Below the pieces are notes generated by a model. The model was given only the letters and a program-made list of their open reading frames with translations. It made no database searches and was not told the origin of the DNA. Source: Mantis religiosa (taxonomy: Eukaryota > Arthropoda > Insecta > Mantodea > Mantidae). From it: DNA of 64,000 bases. A program made the position numbers and the translations under genes. Of the stretch, positions 10,400 to 20,923 are shown piece after piece. Positions within the stretch are counted from its first letter, which is position 1. Each line of letters opens with the position of its first letter. Location of the stretch: positions 110,104,127 to 110,168,126 of the forward strand of contig CM060958.1 of NCBI GenBank assembly GCA_030765055.1, written 5' to 3'.

Positions 10400-11472
10400 A
10401 AATTCCATTTACGGAGCCCCACTGTGTTGGAGGGCACAGAGGGGACTGTGGAGCTCGCCTGTCCTTGGCAATACCCGTAACTCAGGCAGACCATTCACTT
10501 TGCTAGTGTACAATTTAGATTTGATGTACCCCCATGCAAAAAAGTCTAAAGGAGCAAGGTCCGGTGAACGGGAAGCCCACAGCCGAGGTGAACATCTGCC
10601 TATCCATCCCCCTGGAAAGGTTCTGTTCAGGTAATAACGGACGATGTTTGCAAAATGTGGAGGCGCACCATCTTGCTGAAACACAATTGTATCCAGTACG
10701 CCATCTTCTTGAAGCTGCGGTTCAAGGAACAGTTCTAACATGTTGAGGTAGATGTTACCTGTTATTGCCCTTTCGCCAAAGAAAAATGGGCCACACAGTT
10801 TTGCGTTTGTCATACCCAACCAAACATTGACTTTCACTGTATCACGTTCGCCCTCCGATACCTCATGTGGTTCTTCATATGTCCATGTTCGGCTGTTGTA
10901 TCTGTGCACTTTCCCACAAACTTGGGAAGTGGCTTCATTGGAGAATAAAATGTTGTCCATTAAATTCTCATTCTCTACACATTCCAGGAGGTCATAGCAC
11001 ATTGCCCGACGACAACCCTCGTCCTCAAGATGGTGCAGAACTTGAATATGATATGGACGTTTTCGTGGAGTGAAGCGTAGAATTTTTCACACTGTGTTGC
11101 GAGGGACGTTCAGTTCCCTACTGAGGCGTCGAATTGATGCCTTCGGATTCCTATCACTGGCAATTTAAACCTGCTGCACTGTTTCTGCCAAGACATGTGG
11201 TCGTCCAGGACGTGTCTCATCACACACACTAAAAGTACGCTTAAATTTGTTCACAAGCAGACGAATGTGTGCCGTTGATGGGGCTGGTTTGTGGAATTTA
11301 CAGGTAAATTCCGCTCTGACGTCTTCATATGACAATCCGCGTACCCGTGCACAAACAATGGCAACCCGTTCTTCTGTGCTAAACATCTTGTACTAAGATA
11401 CCATTATCTGAAAAGAAAAGAAACAAAATATTGCATTTTCACTGAAGTGGATAGTGACTTTAGAGACACCTG
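10400..11472 (-). mobile_element. DUF4817-type mariner relative, 3' end missing
   Basis: The 5' terminus is at the right: read on the minus strand it starts 'CAGGTGTCTCTAAAGTCA' after a TA (11473-11474). The gene starts with ATG at 11386. The inverted partner terminus is not found on the left, so the 3' end is truncated or too diverged. It lies between two AT-rich blocks. Confidence 0.7.
10409..11386 (-). pseudogene. Transposase pseudogene (DUF4817 HTH plus DDE)
   Basis: Residues 1-73 (11386 down to 11168) form the N-terminal helix-turn-helix region of the DUF4817 type (FSTEERVAIV, FKRTFSVCDETRPGRP). Stops follow at about 11165 and 11088. The frame is then open through 'LRFTPRKRPYHIQVLHHL' into the catalytic region. 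The first catalytic Asp of the usual 'FSDEA' is Asn here (LFSNEATSQVCG). The second block is intact (FQQDGAPPHF), as is the third (SRSPDLAPLDFF). The C-terminus after 'LPELR' departs from the family, so a frameshift is likely. It would have cut and pasted its own element in the nucleus. The Asp-to-Asn change alone should abolish catalysis. Confidence 0.8.
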
Positions 11473-11649
11473 TATTAGAAATGAAGTATCACATAGTTCC
11501 GTAATTCAGCAACCACTTCACAGCAATATCGAAAAGTGAACCTGCATTGTACTCTGCGATCGACTTGATCATTACGATGTTATGTAGACGTATCTCACCC
11601 AAATGATTTTGGAACCTAAATTGTTTAAAATAAAGAATAATGTAAACAT

Positions 11650-11963
11650 TTGCGCGACAGCCCTAAGAGGGCCAAGGCCTACCAACCCGACTTACGCACG
11701 ACAGAGGTGGGCGATCATCCAACCGATACGGGGAAGAGATGTGGTCAGCATCTTGGCATCCCCCAGCCGGAACGTTGGTTTTCGTGACCAGGGCCGCTTA
11801 CCCAGCGTAAGCTCCTCACACTCCCTCACGATGCTGAGTGGGTACCGGTCCTATACCCGGGACTTAAAATCCGCACCCCATGGGTCGAATCGAACCCGGG
11901 CCACTTTCCGTGGCCAGGGACCAAGGTGAGCTGCCTTAGACCGCTACACCACGGCGCAGGACC
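11650..11963 (-). repeat. SINE-C, tRNA-headed SINE
   Basis: About 310 bp shared with 24544-24846 from 'gcgacagccctaagagg' to 'gcgcaggac'. The head is at the right end: the minus strand reads 'gtcctgcgccgtggtgtagc', then 'cccgggttcgattcg', a pol III B box. Internal blocks 'ccgatacgggga' and 'tggttttcgtgaccagg' are shared. It ends 22 bp from the target duplication of the adjacent PLE. Confidence 0.75.
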
Positions 11964-11998
11964 CTAAACAGTTGACCTAGACAAATATTTAAGCAATA

Positions 11999-13251
11999 CA
12001 AATAACATCTGAAGAAATAGAAGAACTTTTACAACTTACAGAAATTTGTATCAATCAAAATTTTTTCAGCTTTAATGGACAGATCTATAAACAAAAAAAA
12101 GGGCCTAGCTATGGGCAACCCACTGTCTCCCTTCTTATCAGACTTATTTATGAGTGCTTTTGAAACACATATCACAAAGACTTTTCCAAATTATTTCAAA
12201 GTGTGGTATCGCTATGTTGACTACATTTTTGCCATAGTACCTAAAAAACTCATACAAGAATATACAAAATCCAGCTATAAAATTTACATTGGAAACAGAA
12301 GAGGATGGTGTGCTCCCCTTTTTGGACATCAAGATCAAAAAAATGAACAACAACCTTACCTTTGGTATTTACAGGAAACCGACACACACAGATAATTACA
12401 TTAAGAACAACAGTTTCAACCCAAAACAACACCAACATGCCATTTTCAACAGTTTAATCTTTCGGATGATCAACTTTCCACTAAACAGAGAAGATTATCA
12501 AGAATACCTACACATAAAAAAAGTAGCTATATCCAACGGTTTCAACCCAAATTTAGTAGACAAAACAGTTAACAGACTCAACAAAGCTAAGGAAATGAAA
12601 GAAACCACCACCCTAGAACCTACAGGAGAAAAAGAGAAAAACTTTTTAAAAAATTCACCTTCCACCCATCAGCCTATAACAAATTCCAAAAAATCTTCTC
12701 AAAACACAACATAACTCTTGCACCTCAAAATACGTTTATAATCAGAAATTTGTTAAAAGGCCGTCCCAAAAATTCAATCACTACCAAAGCAAAACCAAGG
12801 AATCTATGAGATCAAATGTGAAACTTGCCCTAAAATTTATATAGGAAAAACAAAAAGAAATATTAACATCAGAACTAAAGAACGTATAAGAAACATTAAA
12901 AATGGTGAAACAGAAAAATCAGCAGTGGCTTTTCATTTTTTGAATACTAGCCATGGCATCAACTTGGAAACATCTCTAATAAAATATGTTAATCACCCCC
13001 ATAGACCTTTCCGTATGGGAAAAAATCTTCATTAACAAAAATCGTCATAGAGTCATGAATTTTGAAACTCCACTTGTCTTTGACAAGTACAGCACGCCAT
13101 CTATTGACAATACGGAGAAAGAGGAAACCACTACAACTTACACTAATCGAGTATCAGCTGATGATAGGAGCAAGAGCTCTTGAAACATGTCCTGTGAATA
13201 AACAGTGTGAGTGAAGCAATGTGTCAATATCTTCTCGATTCACTTTTGTAC
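11999..13251 (+). pseudogene. Penelope-like element, 5'-truncated, 13-bp TSD
   Basis: The insertion is bounded by TATTTAAGCAATA at 11986-11998 and 13252-13264. It starts inside the reverse transcriptase ('EEIEELLQLTEICINQ'), continues to palm motif A/B 'LAMGNPLSPFLSDLFM', the catalytic box 'WYRYVDYIF' (YVDD changed to YVDY, destroying a metal ligand), 'LPFLDIKI' and 'FGIYRKPTHTDNYI'. The C-terminal GIY-YIG nuclease follows at about 12798-12900: 'GIYEIKCETCPKIYIGKTKR', with the CxxC pair typical of the Penelope group. Frameshifts separate the blocks. The element ends 60 bp after a hammerhead-like motif. It would have copied itself by target-primed reverse transcription. Confidence 0.88.
13141..13200 (+). 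ncRNA. Candidate hammerhead ribozyme in PLE 3' end
   Basis: CTGATGA (13158-13164), then a hairpin AGGAGC-AAGA-GCTCTT (13166-13181), then GAAAC-AT-GTC (13182-13191). This is the hammerhead core order, with the minimal 2-bp stem III known from PLE ribozymes; cleavage would follow the C of GTC at 13191. CAG before the core can pair with CTG after the cleavage site, and a farther 7-bp pairing (AATCGAG at about 13145-13151 with CTCGATT near 13234-13240) could extend stem I. One extra T between the core and stem II suggests partial decay. PLE hammerheads are established knowledge; activity here is inference. Confidence 0.6.
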
Positions 13252-13352
13252 TATTTAAGCAATAACCATAAGCGCAGACGTCCTTGATGTCTTGCCTTCT
13301 CTAATTGTTATATGACTGACAAACATTGTATTTTTAAATGAGGGAAAAGTAA

Positions 13353-13669
13353 TGCCCGCCTCTGTAGTGTAGATGGTAGCATGTCTGCCTCACGTTCAAG
13401 TTCCAATCTCGGTCAGAGTGAGTTAAGCATAAGGTTTCTTTCGGATATTCCCTTATTATAAATGATGAACGTCGGGTAACTCTAAGCTATATGGACCCTG
13501 TACTAATTTGAACTTCATTTCATTCATCGTCCGATAGGGGTTAAAGTTAGAGGTTTTCGCTTATCCTGAAAGATGAACGTCTGGTAACTTTAAGCTCTAT
13601 GGACCCTGTGCTTATTTGAGTACCAGTACCTCCATTTTATTCATCGTCCGATAAGACTTACCGCTGGAG
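13353..13669 (+). repeat. SINE-A with duplicated 3' half
   Basis: The first part has the head 'gcccgcctctgtagtgtag' and body, with a few bases of the anticodon-to-B-box region deleted ('cacgttcaagttccaatctcgg'). At about 13550 the body restarts at 'ttcgcttatcctgaaagatgaacgtc' and runs again to 'catcgtccgataagactta', so the 3' half occurs twice in tandem. Confidence 0.75.
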
Positions 13670-14079
13670 GATTTTTTTTTATCAAGTGCTTTTCTCTTTC
13701 GACTTCTATAAAAGTATTTCCACGTTTTTGTTCCTTTTAGCTTACAGTAAACAATAATTATGGGTATTCCTCCCTTGAACATGTTTTCATTTTCTCTGTA
13801 CTGTTTAGTAAATTCTTTAATGCTTAATTTATAATTTATCCACTTAAAATTTGGCTTAGAAATGTGTATAGCCAGTTGTGCTTCTGAGTCACTTCACTTT
13901 TGTTTGTCAACTGTTCTTTATATCTGATCTTTTTGCTAATGTTCAATACTCATTTCCGCATAGCTGGGGGTGTAAAATATTGCTTTATATAACTTGATTA
14001 TAGCTAATTTCCTAACTTTATTTTTCACTGTACCACATAAAGTGTATATAGAGTAAACCGCTCTAGAGAACCCTAAAGA
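13670..14079. other. AT-rich DNA without recognisable feature
   Basis: The minus strand has a long open frame from 14370 to 13936, but it is antisense to the LINE relic at 14080-14385 and has no family resemblance, so I do not call it a gene. Confidence 0.35.
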
Positions 14080-14385
14080 AGACAAATCAAGATATGTTAA
14101 GTTATCTCTAAGAGATAAAATCACTAATGCCGATCTAAAGAAGCAAACTAGGACGAAGGACCTGTCAAGAACAGGATAGAGAATAAAACGGAAGTAGGAT
14201 AGACACGTGGCGAGAATGAATGACAACAGGTGGTCATATGCGCTAGCCCCAGGACGGGGCCTGGAGCATAGGAACGCCGAGGTTACGCTGACACCTTCAA
14301 GGCAATAGTGGTCGGTCAGTGATCCGTGACGGCTAGCTACCTGGAGAGAGCTGGGCACTAGACCTAACATCTACACAGTAGGGAC
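14080..14385 (+). pseudogene. RTE-type LINE relic, C-terminal region
   Basis: The plus strand encodes, with stops and shifts, the conserved tail of insect endonuclease-reverse transcriptases: 'LRDKITNADLKKQTRTKDL', then 'HVARMNDNRWSYAL' (usual motif W-GH-AR--D-RW), then 'WRELGT' near the end. These follow the polymerase domain in RTE-like elements. The catalytic part is absent. Only about 300 bp remain. Confidence 0.6.
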
Positions 14386-14776
14386 TTAAATGTACAAAAA
14401 AATTGGTGTCGCAATGGCATTGCTTTCTCTATTGTACAAACTGTTCCTACATATGCATATTCTTCTATCTACCTCATGCTAATTAGCATAAAAAAGGTCC
14501 CTATTCATAGACATTACTTTGATCTTCAGGGTTATTGGGTCCGTACTAAAGGCAATCTAATTTGACATTCATAGACGGTAAAACGCCTTGGACCAAGATA
14601 AGCCATGGATCGGCAAGAAGCAAATCCTACACGCCGAAAAAAGGTTCTTCTGCGCTTGTGCCGGTCCTATAGTGTGTAAACAAACCACAGTTATAGTAGC
14701 AGCATTCATTCCTTCCCAAGCATTATCAAAGCGGTCACCTCTGACAACACCTCCTCACATGTAAGCAATTATAAGG
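14386..14776. other. No feature recognised; possible 5' flank of LINE
   Basis: Sequence immediately before the SINE-A target duplication. Because the SINE inserted into pre-existing DNA, the reverse transcriptase sequence beginning at 15019 was once continuous with this side, but I see no clear coding pattern here. Confidence 0.3.
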
Positions 14777-14787
14777 GTCTTCAACCG

Positions 14788-15007
14788 CCCGCCCGCCTCG
14801 GTAGAGTAGATGGTAGCATGTCTGCCTCACGTTCAAGAGGTCCCGAGTTCGAATCTCGGTCAGGGTGAGTTACCTGGATAAGGTTTTTCCGGGGTTTTCC
14901 CTTTTCGTTCAAGATGAATGTCGGGTAACTCTAAGCTCCATGGACCCTGGACTCATTTGAGCGCCATTTTACCCAATTCATTCACCGTCCGAAATGACAA
15001 CGTTGGA
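14788..15007 (+). mobile_element. SINE-A, full-length reference copy with TSD
   Basis: It is flanked by GTCTTCAACCG at 14777-14787 and 15008-15018. The head reads 'gcctcggtagagtagatgg' (A-box region), 'ctgcctcacgttc' (a CAC anticodon position) and the perfect T-arm CCGAG-TTCGAAT-CTCGG, so it derives from tRNA-Val(CAC). The body continues 'gtgagttacctggataagg', 'ggaccctggactcatttga', 'ccgtccgaaatgacaacgt' and 'tgga'. At least sixteen other pieces in the window belong to this family. It sits inside older LINE sequence. Confidence 0.9.
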
Positions 15008-15018
15008 GTCTTCAACCG

Positions 15019-16734
15019 AACAGGAAATTGGGGAGAGTGGAGAAACGATTTTTCAAATAATGGCACCCAAATTACGCAAAAGGATTAAGATGCTGCAAAA
15101 CCGAAAATCAAGGGGACCAGATAATATACCTACTGAAATATTAAAGCTTGGGGGTGAAGCCATGATTCCCTATCTAATGCTCTTGTTCAACATGTCAATT
15201 AACAACTGTGCCTTACCGGAAGACTGGAAAACAGGTATTATAGTTCCGATTTATAAAGGGGGTAATAAAACAGAAATAAATAATTATCGGCCAGTTAGTC
15301 TAACTTCAGTAGTATGTAAATTAATGGAGCATTTAATTGCAGAATATATACGAGAGGAGTTAGAAAATAAAAAGTGGTTTAATGAAGCGCAACATGGATT
15401 TAGACCTGGGTATTCGTGCGAAAGTCAAATTACTTCATTATTTCAAGATTTGGCAGATGAGGTAGATGCAGGGGGAAGAACTGATGCAGTGGTAATTGAC
15501 TTTTCTAAAGCTTTTGATGTAGTGCCACATAGCTTATTTGTAAGCTAGCTAATACAGGAATTGATAAACGCGTAGTATTATGGGTTAAACATTTTTTGAA
15601 AGGGAGAACGCAAAAAGTTAAAGTAGGTAAAGAGCTGTCCGATAGTGGAACTGTAATTTCGGGTGTGCCGCAAGGCTCAGTACTAGGGCCTTTACTGTTT
15701 CTCATTTTTGTTAATGACATTGCTGTTAATATTAATTGTCAGATAAGGTTGTTTGCAGACGATTGTATCATTTATAATAAAATTCGGAATACAGTGCATG
15801 AAACCGCTCTTCAGGATGATTTAAATGAAATCTGTAATTGGGCTGCGGCTAACAAAATGTCAATTAATGCCAAGAAAAGTAAGTCGATTGTTTTTAGTAG
15901 AACTAAGGGCAAAATTATTGTTAACTATCACATGGGAGGGGTGCAAATCCCACAGGTGGACAGCTGCAAATACTTGGGAGTGTACCTGGCAAGTAATGCT
16001 GGATGGGACGAACAAGTAAATTCCACATCAAGGAATGCGTGGAAGGCATTACATTTCGTAATGAGAATATTGAAAAAGGGGAGCGCTAGGTCCAGGGAAA
16101 TTGCCTACAAGGCCTTAGTGCGGCCGGTTATGGAATATGGAGTAGCTTGCTGGGACCCGTATAGAGCTAACCAAATCGATCCATTAGAAAAAATACAGAA
16201 GAGGGCAATAAAATTCATAAAAAGAGGCAAGTATTTTGGGCCTATAAAAGGAGATGAGAATAAATGGGAGGAATTAAGAATTAGGCGTAAGAAACATAGG
16301 TTGGTAGCATTATTCAAAGCTAATGCTGGTGTAAAGGCATGGGTGGACGTTAGTGTAAGGTTAGATAATCCGGATTATTATGGACGAAACGATCATAGGT
16401 ATAAAATTAAGGGTAGAAGATACAGAACCGACGTAGGAAAATTTTCTTTTGTTAATAGAACCATTGAAGAATGGAATGAATTGCCTGTAGCAGTCTTTCA
16501 GGGCTGTCCCCTGTCGCTGAAGAAATTTAGAAAAAATCTAGATGGTTTATAGTTTAACTTTTGAATTATAATGGTATATAATATGTAAATAGAGAAGTAA
16601 TTAGATATGTTTTAAGTGACTAGAGTAAAATAATATCATGTTTGTATTGTTTACTGTGTTACTGTTGTAAATCTAGTAATTGTAATTTGATCTGTATTCT
16701 TAACTCTGCCACCGGGTAGCACCCAATTGCAGTC
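15019..16734 (+). pseudogene. Jockey/CR1-like LINE reverse transcriptase, broken
   Basis: The reverse transcriptase runs in two frames. Frame 1 to 15548 has 'RGPDNIPTEILKLGG', 'YRPVSLTSVVCKLMEH', 'QHGFRPGYSCESQ' and 'VVIDFSKAFDVVPH'. A 1-2 base deletion near 15545 shifts to the second frame, which continues 'LANTGIDKRVVLWVKHFL', 'SGVPQGSVLGPLLF' and the catalytic 'RLFADDCIIY', then the C-terminal region (AYKALVRPVMEYGVACWDP; EEWNELP). It stops at TAG 16550-16552 and is followed by about 180 bp of 3' UTR. The endonuclease and ORF1 are missing, so it is 5'-truncated. With only one evident frameshift it is fairly young. The clade call between Jockey and CR1 is uncertain. Confidence 0.85.
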
Positions 16735-17003
16735 AATACATACATACATACATACATACATACATACATACATACATACATACATACATACATACATACA
16801 TACATACATACATACATACATACATACATACATACATACATACATACATACATACATACATACATACATACATACATACATACATACATACATACATACA
16901 TACATACATACATACATACATACATACATACATACATACATACATACATACATACATACATACATACATACATACATACATACATACATACATACATACA
17001 TAC
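16735..17003 (+). repeat. (TACA)n microsatellite, LINE 3' tail
   Basis: About 66 perfect tandem TACA units with no interruption. It starts directly after the 3' UTR of the Jockey/CR1-like element, the position of a LINE tail, and was probably seeded by a short tail and then expanded. Long apparent ORFs of Tyr-Val-Cys-Met or Ile-His-Thr-Tyr repeats over it are artefacts. Confidence 0.95.
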
Positions 17004-17146
17004 TTTTCTACACTTTTTAGAGGAAAAGAATGAAGCCGTACATTTAAAGCAGCAATGGAATTTTCACAAAGTGCAGTCTTTACTGTCTTATACTTAACGT
17101 GCACTTTTGGCACTTTAGTTTAGGTTAGATTAACATGAAATTTTAG

Positions 17147-18203
17147 AAAAAAGTCACATGGGGTAAATCCGGACTATAGGGAGGGTGAGGGATGCACTTT
17201 ACGTTGATTTTTGCAACAAATTCAGCAACAACATTGGCAATATGCGGTCGCGCATTATCGTGGTGCGGCATCCAGCCTGCTTCACGGAAATGTGGTCTTT
17301 TGCGCCTGATATGAACTTGCAATGTCTTCAGGACATCACTGTAGTATTGTCCAGTTACTTAGGTGTATGCAGGTAAAACATGCTTTTAAATCATTCCATG
17401 AATGTCAAAGAATAAGATGACCATAACATTCCCAGCAGAAGCAATCACTTTTGTTTTTTGGGGGGTTGGTGATGCAGGATATTTCCACATTGAGCTTTGC
17501 TGTTTGCTCTCAGGATCAAAATGATGGAGCCAAGTTTCATAAGCAGTGATTACGTTTGAAAGAAACTCTGGATATTCCTCTAACATCAACTTTCACTGGA
17601 TGCAGACCGGAATGCGAATGTCCCTTTGTTCGGGAATCAACAGTCTTGGAACTCATCGCGCACAAACACGTCTCATTTGTAATGTTTCTGTCACCAACGT
17701 GTGGGTGGAACCCAATTAAATATTCAGAATTTTAGAAAGTATCTTAAGGTAATTCGTCGATGCCTTCTCACAATGGTAGCAGTAGTGTTGGTGTTTTCTT
17801 CCATAAGAGCAGAACTGGAGCACCGGTTCACGGTCCCTTGAAATTGATTGTCTCCCCTCTTTAAACATTTTAAACCACCTTAGAGCTGTGCTGTAGGGAA
17901 GAGCAGACTCTCCATAGACTTCCTGTAACATTGTATAGCCTCGACAGGAGATTTGTGGAGACGAAAGCAGAATTTCAAAGCCACATATTGTTCCTTGCGT
18001 GTTACCTCCATTGCAGTGGTAGGCGATACTGAACATGTCTGTACTTGCCTGGTTCTTACAGGCGGGAACCAGGAGTAGCAACAATGAAACTACTACGGCG
18101 TGTATGTTTCACATTAAGCTAACATAATATTATAACAATGACTTTTATTGCGAAAAATTATGACCGCAAAAAATTATTATCATTCTTTATTGATCAGCCC
18201 TCG
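17147..18203 (-). mobile_element. Mariner family M1, copy A (3' truncated)
   Basis: The 5' terminus, at the right, reads on the minus strand 'cgagggctgatcaataaag' next to TA. The transposase is in pieces: an N-terminal HTH region ('FEILLSSPQISCRGYTML', 'ALRWFKMFKEG'), 'ETWLHHFDPESKQQSS', 'GNVMVILFFDIHGMI', then 'HHDNARPHIANVVAEF' and 'CIPHPPYSPDL'. The sequence stops at 'CDFF', so the last third and the 3' terminus are gone. Internal sequence missing from copies C and D is present here, which makes it the reference for judging their deletions. Confidence 0.85.
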
Positions 18204-18576
18204 TATAATTCCTGCAGTAACTATGCGCACTAAAAACCCACTGCGGAGTAGAACCGCAACGCCCAAAACTGAAGCCTGGAAAGTATTGCATGCGACCACT
18301 TGCAAGTAGCTGCTGTACATCCTTCCTCAGCTCTGTGGTCGTTGCGTTGGATGGCGCTCTTCACGTGCACCGTTACCCACCATTAGTAAACAATCCCTCT
18401 CGTAAAATCCTGTGTTATTGTACCTATATATTCCTACGTAATCTGGACTCATTTTCGAGTACTTACAGCTATACTCTGCACCCAATTTTTGGCACACATA
18501 GAGCAGAGAATGATGTGATGAAATTCTCAAGTGCGTATAGGTGTTAGAATAGTGAAAGCTCCCTTGTTAGAGCTAC
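18204..18576. other. No recognisable feature
   Basis: Moderate GC at 18230-18370 with short open frames. No repeat family shared within the window was found here. Confidence 0.35.
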
Positions 18577-18702
18577 CTGACATATATATTTCAGGATAAA
18601 GGAAAACCCCGATGAAAGGAAAACACCCTGACCAAGATTCGATTTCTGAACCGCTTGAATGAGAAGCACACACGCTACCACCTACGCTACAAACTCGGGC
18701 AA
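18577..18702 (-). repeat. SINE-A, head half
   Basis: The minus strand shows the SINE-A head and first body part: 'gcccgagtttgtagcgtagg' and the B-box region 'cagaaatcgaatcttggtc', then 'ggataa' style body. The 3' half is absent. Confidence 0.6.
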
Positions 18703-18950
18703 GGATTTTCTCGAAAATCTTCGTGTGGCGTCCTTGAAAGATGAACTGAAATAGCAGTTCGATTTCGGATCGCACTGTTCACACAAACACAGGCATACAG
18801 AGATATCTACACACATCACACTGTTTCTAAAATATATATTTGTTTAATTCCTAGAACCTCTAAACGTGTATTTCGGTAAATTATCAGTATATTAAAATTT
18901 TGTTTGCAATATAAAACTTCTAGTACTTACTGGACTTAATGTAGTATCTA

Positions 18951-19854
18951 CGAGGGCTGTTCAATAAAGAATGATCATAATTTCTTTACGGACATAATTT
19001 TTCGCACTAAAATTCAATCTTATTTTATTCTGTAAGCTTAATGTGAAAAAAACACGCCGTAGTAGTTTCATTGTTGGTACTCCTGGTTCCCGCCTGTGAG
19101 AACCAGGCACGTTCAGACATGTTCAGTATCGCCTACCACTGCAATGAAGGTAACATGCGAGGAACAATATGTGGTTTTGAAATTCTGTTTTCGTCTCAAC
19201 AAATCTTCATTTGAGGTCTATACAATATAAAAGGAGACCTATGGAGAGTCTGTTCTTCCCTACAACACAGCTCGAAGGTGGTTTAAATGTTTAAAGAGGG
19301 AGAGACAATCAATTTCAAAGGAAGGTGGACCCGGTGCTCCAGATACTGAACTTACGGAAGAAAACATCAACACTGCTGCTGCCATTTTGAGAGAGGATCG
19401 ACGAATTACCTTAAGATCTCCTTCTGAAATACTGAACATTTCATTGGGTGCCACATTTCCGTGAAGCAGGCTGGATGCTGCAATACGATAATGCGCGGCC
19501 ACATATTGCCATTGTTGTTGCTGAATATCTTGCAAAAATCAACGTGAAGTGCATACCTCGCCCTCCCTATGGTCCGGATTTAGCCCCCATGTGACTTTTT
19601 TCTATTCCCTAACTTGAAGAAACGTCTTCGTGGGAGGCATTATCCATCATCAGAGGCAGTGGTGAAGTCTGCGGAGGCGATTTTGAAGGATCTCTTTAAA
19701 AAATGGTTCCCAGCATGTCTTTGAAGACTGGCAGAAAGGCTGGGACAAGTGCATCGCATTCAGGGGAGACTATTTTGAGAAAGACCATCAAAATTATGAG
19801 CATGAGTAAAGGTATGTTGTCAAAAAAGTGATAATTCTTTATTGAACATCCCCG
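18951..19854 (+). mobile_element. Mariner family M1, copy B (internal deletion)
   Basis: 904 bp between TA dinucleotides with both ends: 'cgagggctgttcaataaag' and the complement of 'ctttattgaacatccccg'. It keeps the HTH part to 'LRSPSEILNISLGAT', then jumps to the DDE region 'FREAGWMLQYDNARPHI', so the first catalytic Asp region is deleted. 'IPRPPYGPDLAP' is followed by a frame break. It could only move with a helper transposase. Confidence 0.88.
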
Positions 19855-19856
19855 TA

Positions 19857-20421
19857 GTATCTAGTATCTAATACTTATTGAACTGGATTTAGTGCTTGCT
19901 GAAACATCTTAATATTTATTTTTAAAACTTTGAGATAAGGTAATAAAATCATTAGGTTTTACACATACAAACCTGTAAATGATTTAATTTGCATGTATGA
20001 TAAGAATAACTTTATTTATTACACTTAATTTTCATAAGCAATGTCAAAAGCAGCTACTTCCTTTGTGGATGGTGTGAAGTGCAGTGCTTTCCTATGACGT
20101 GGTGTGGCGGCAAGGGTTGCAAAGGGGAGGGTTAGGGTGAAATGAACCTACCGTAACGATAACGGTGATTACCCTACAAATCGTGTCTGCTCAGGTTACA
20201 GCTACAGAATCGCAATTAGTCCAAATGAAAATACAAAATGCCAAAACAAAAGGGACATAAGATACCTGCAATTATTAATGAATGTGGTCGGATACTTTCC
20301 CTTCGAATGGCAACAGAATTGTTACTAAGCGCGTAAAATAGCGTAGTAGAGAAGTGGAACACGACTTACTGCAGTACGGAAAGCTCAAGAAATATTAATA
20401 TTGTATTCTAGAAATAAATTT
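19857..20421. other. No recognisable feature
   Basis: AT-rich except for a patch at 20050-20200. No repeat, tRNA-like box or coding pattern recognised. Confidence 0.35.
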
Positions 20422-20836
20422 ACGAGGGTTATTCGTAAAGTAAGGTCCGTAATTTTTTTTCTTAAATTAAACCGTCATAGATATTTGCAAAACTTTTTTA
20501 TTAGATTCCTTACATCTTTCTCTATTGTTCTACATAGATACCATATTTGTTTAAACATTTGTCATAACGTTCTTGAAGCTTCAGTATACCGACGTCATAC
20601 ACGTCTGCCGCTTGTGAGGATAACCAGTCTTCAACTGTTTCTTTCACCTCGTCATCTGTGCGGAAGCGCTTGCCACCGAGAAACTTCTTAAGATGGCGGA
20701 ACAGGTGAAAATCGCTCGGCGTCAGGTCTGGACTGCACGGTGGGTGGTCAATCTTTTCCCATCCAAAGGAGCAGATGAGATGTTGGATTCGCCTGACAGA
20801 ATGTGATCTGGCATTGTCATGCAGCAAAAACACCCC
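20422..20836 (-). pseudogene. Mariner family M2, 3' half
   Basis: The 3' terminus is at the left ('acgagggttattcgtaaag' after TA). The minus-strand frame 20833-20522 gives 'LLHDNARSH' and 'PPCSPDLTPSDFHLF' with exactly 34 residues between the two aspartates (DD34D, mariner), then 'LGGKRFRTDDEVKETVEDW' and 'LQERYDKCLNKYG'. Both of these catalytic residues are intact and there is no internal stop, but the first Asp and the DNA-binding domain are lost where the copy ends at about 20836, at a SINE-A fragment. Confidence 0.85.
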
Positions 20837-20837
20837 A

Positions 20838-20923
20838 GACCTCCAGACGTCTATGCACTCGGAGCTTATTCGAGCATAATTTCATCATTTCATTCATGAC
20901 CTACGTTGAAGGACGTTATATAA
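20838..20923 (+). repeat. SINE-A, 3' fragment
   Basis: About 85 bp similar to the SINE-A 3' third ('gagcttattcgagcataatttcatc', 'acgttgaaggacg'). It abuts the truncated mariner M2, so one event may have truncated both. Confidence 0.55.

Noticed and set aside
10409..11073. Plus-strand open frames over 10.3-11.1 kb
   Set aside because: Shadows of the minus-strand transposase.
13936..14370. 144-codon minus-strand open frame
   Set aside because: It is antisense to the RTE relic read on the plus strand, has no family resemblance, and its composition mirrors that strand.
14788..14870. tRNA-Val(CAC) gene
   Set aside because: The cloverleaf similarity is clear, but the sequence continues into the SINE-A body with a TSD around the whole unit and poor anticodon-stem pairing.
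16735..17003. CRISPR or satellite array
   Set aside because: Four-base unit without spacers, located at a LINE 3' end.
16651..17113. Long open frames with Met-Tyr-Val-Cys or Thr-Tyr-Ile-His repeats on both strands
   Set aside because: They are read-through of the (TACA)n microsatellite, open in every frame because the unit has no stop in those phases.
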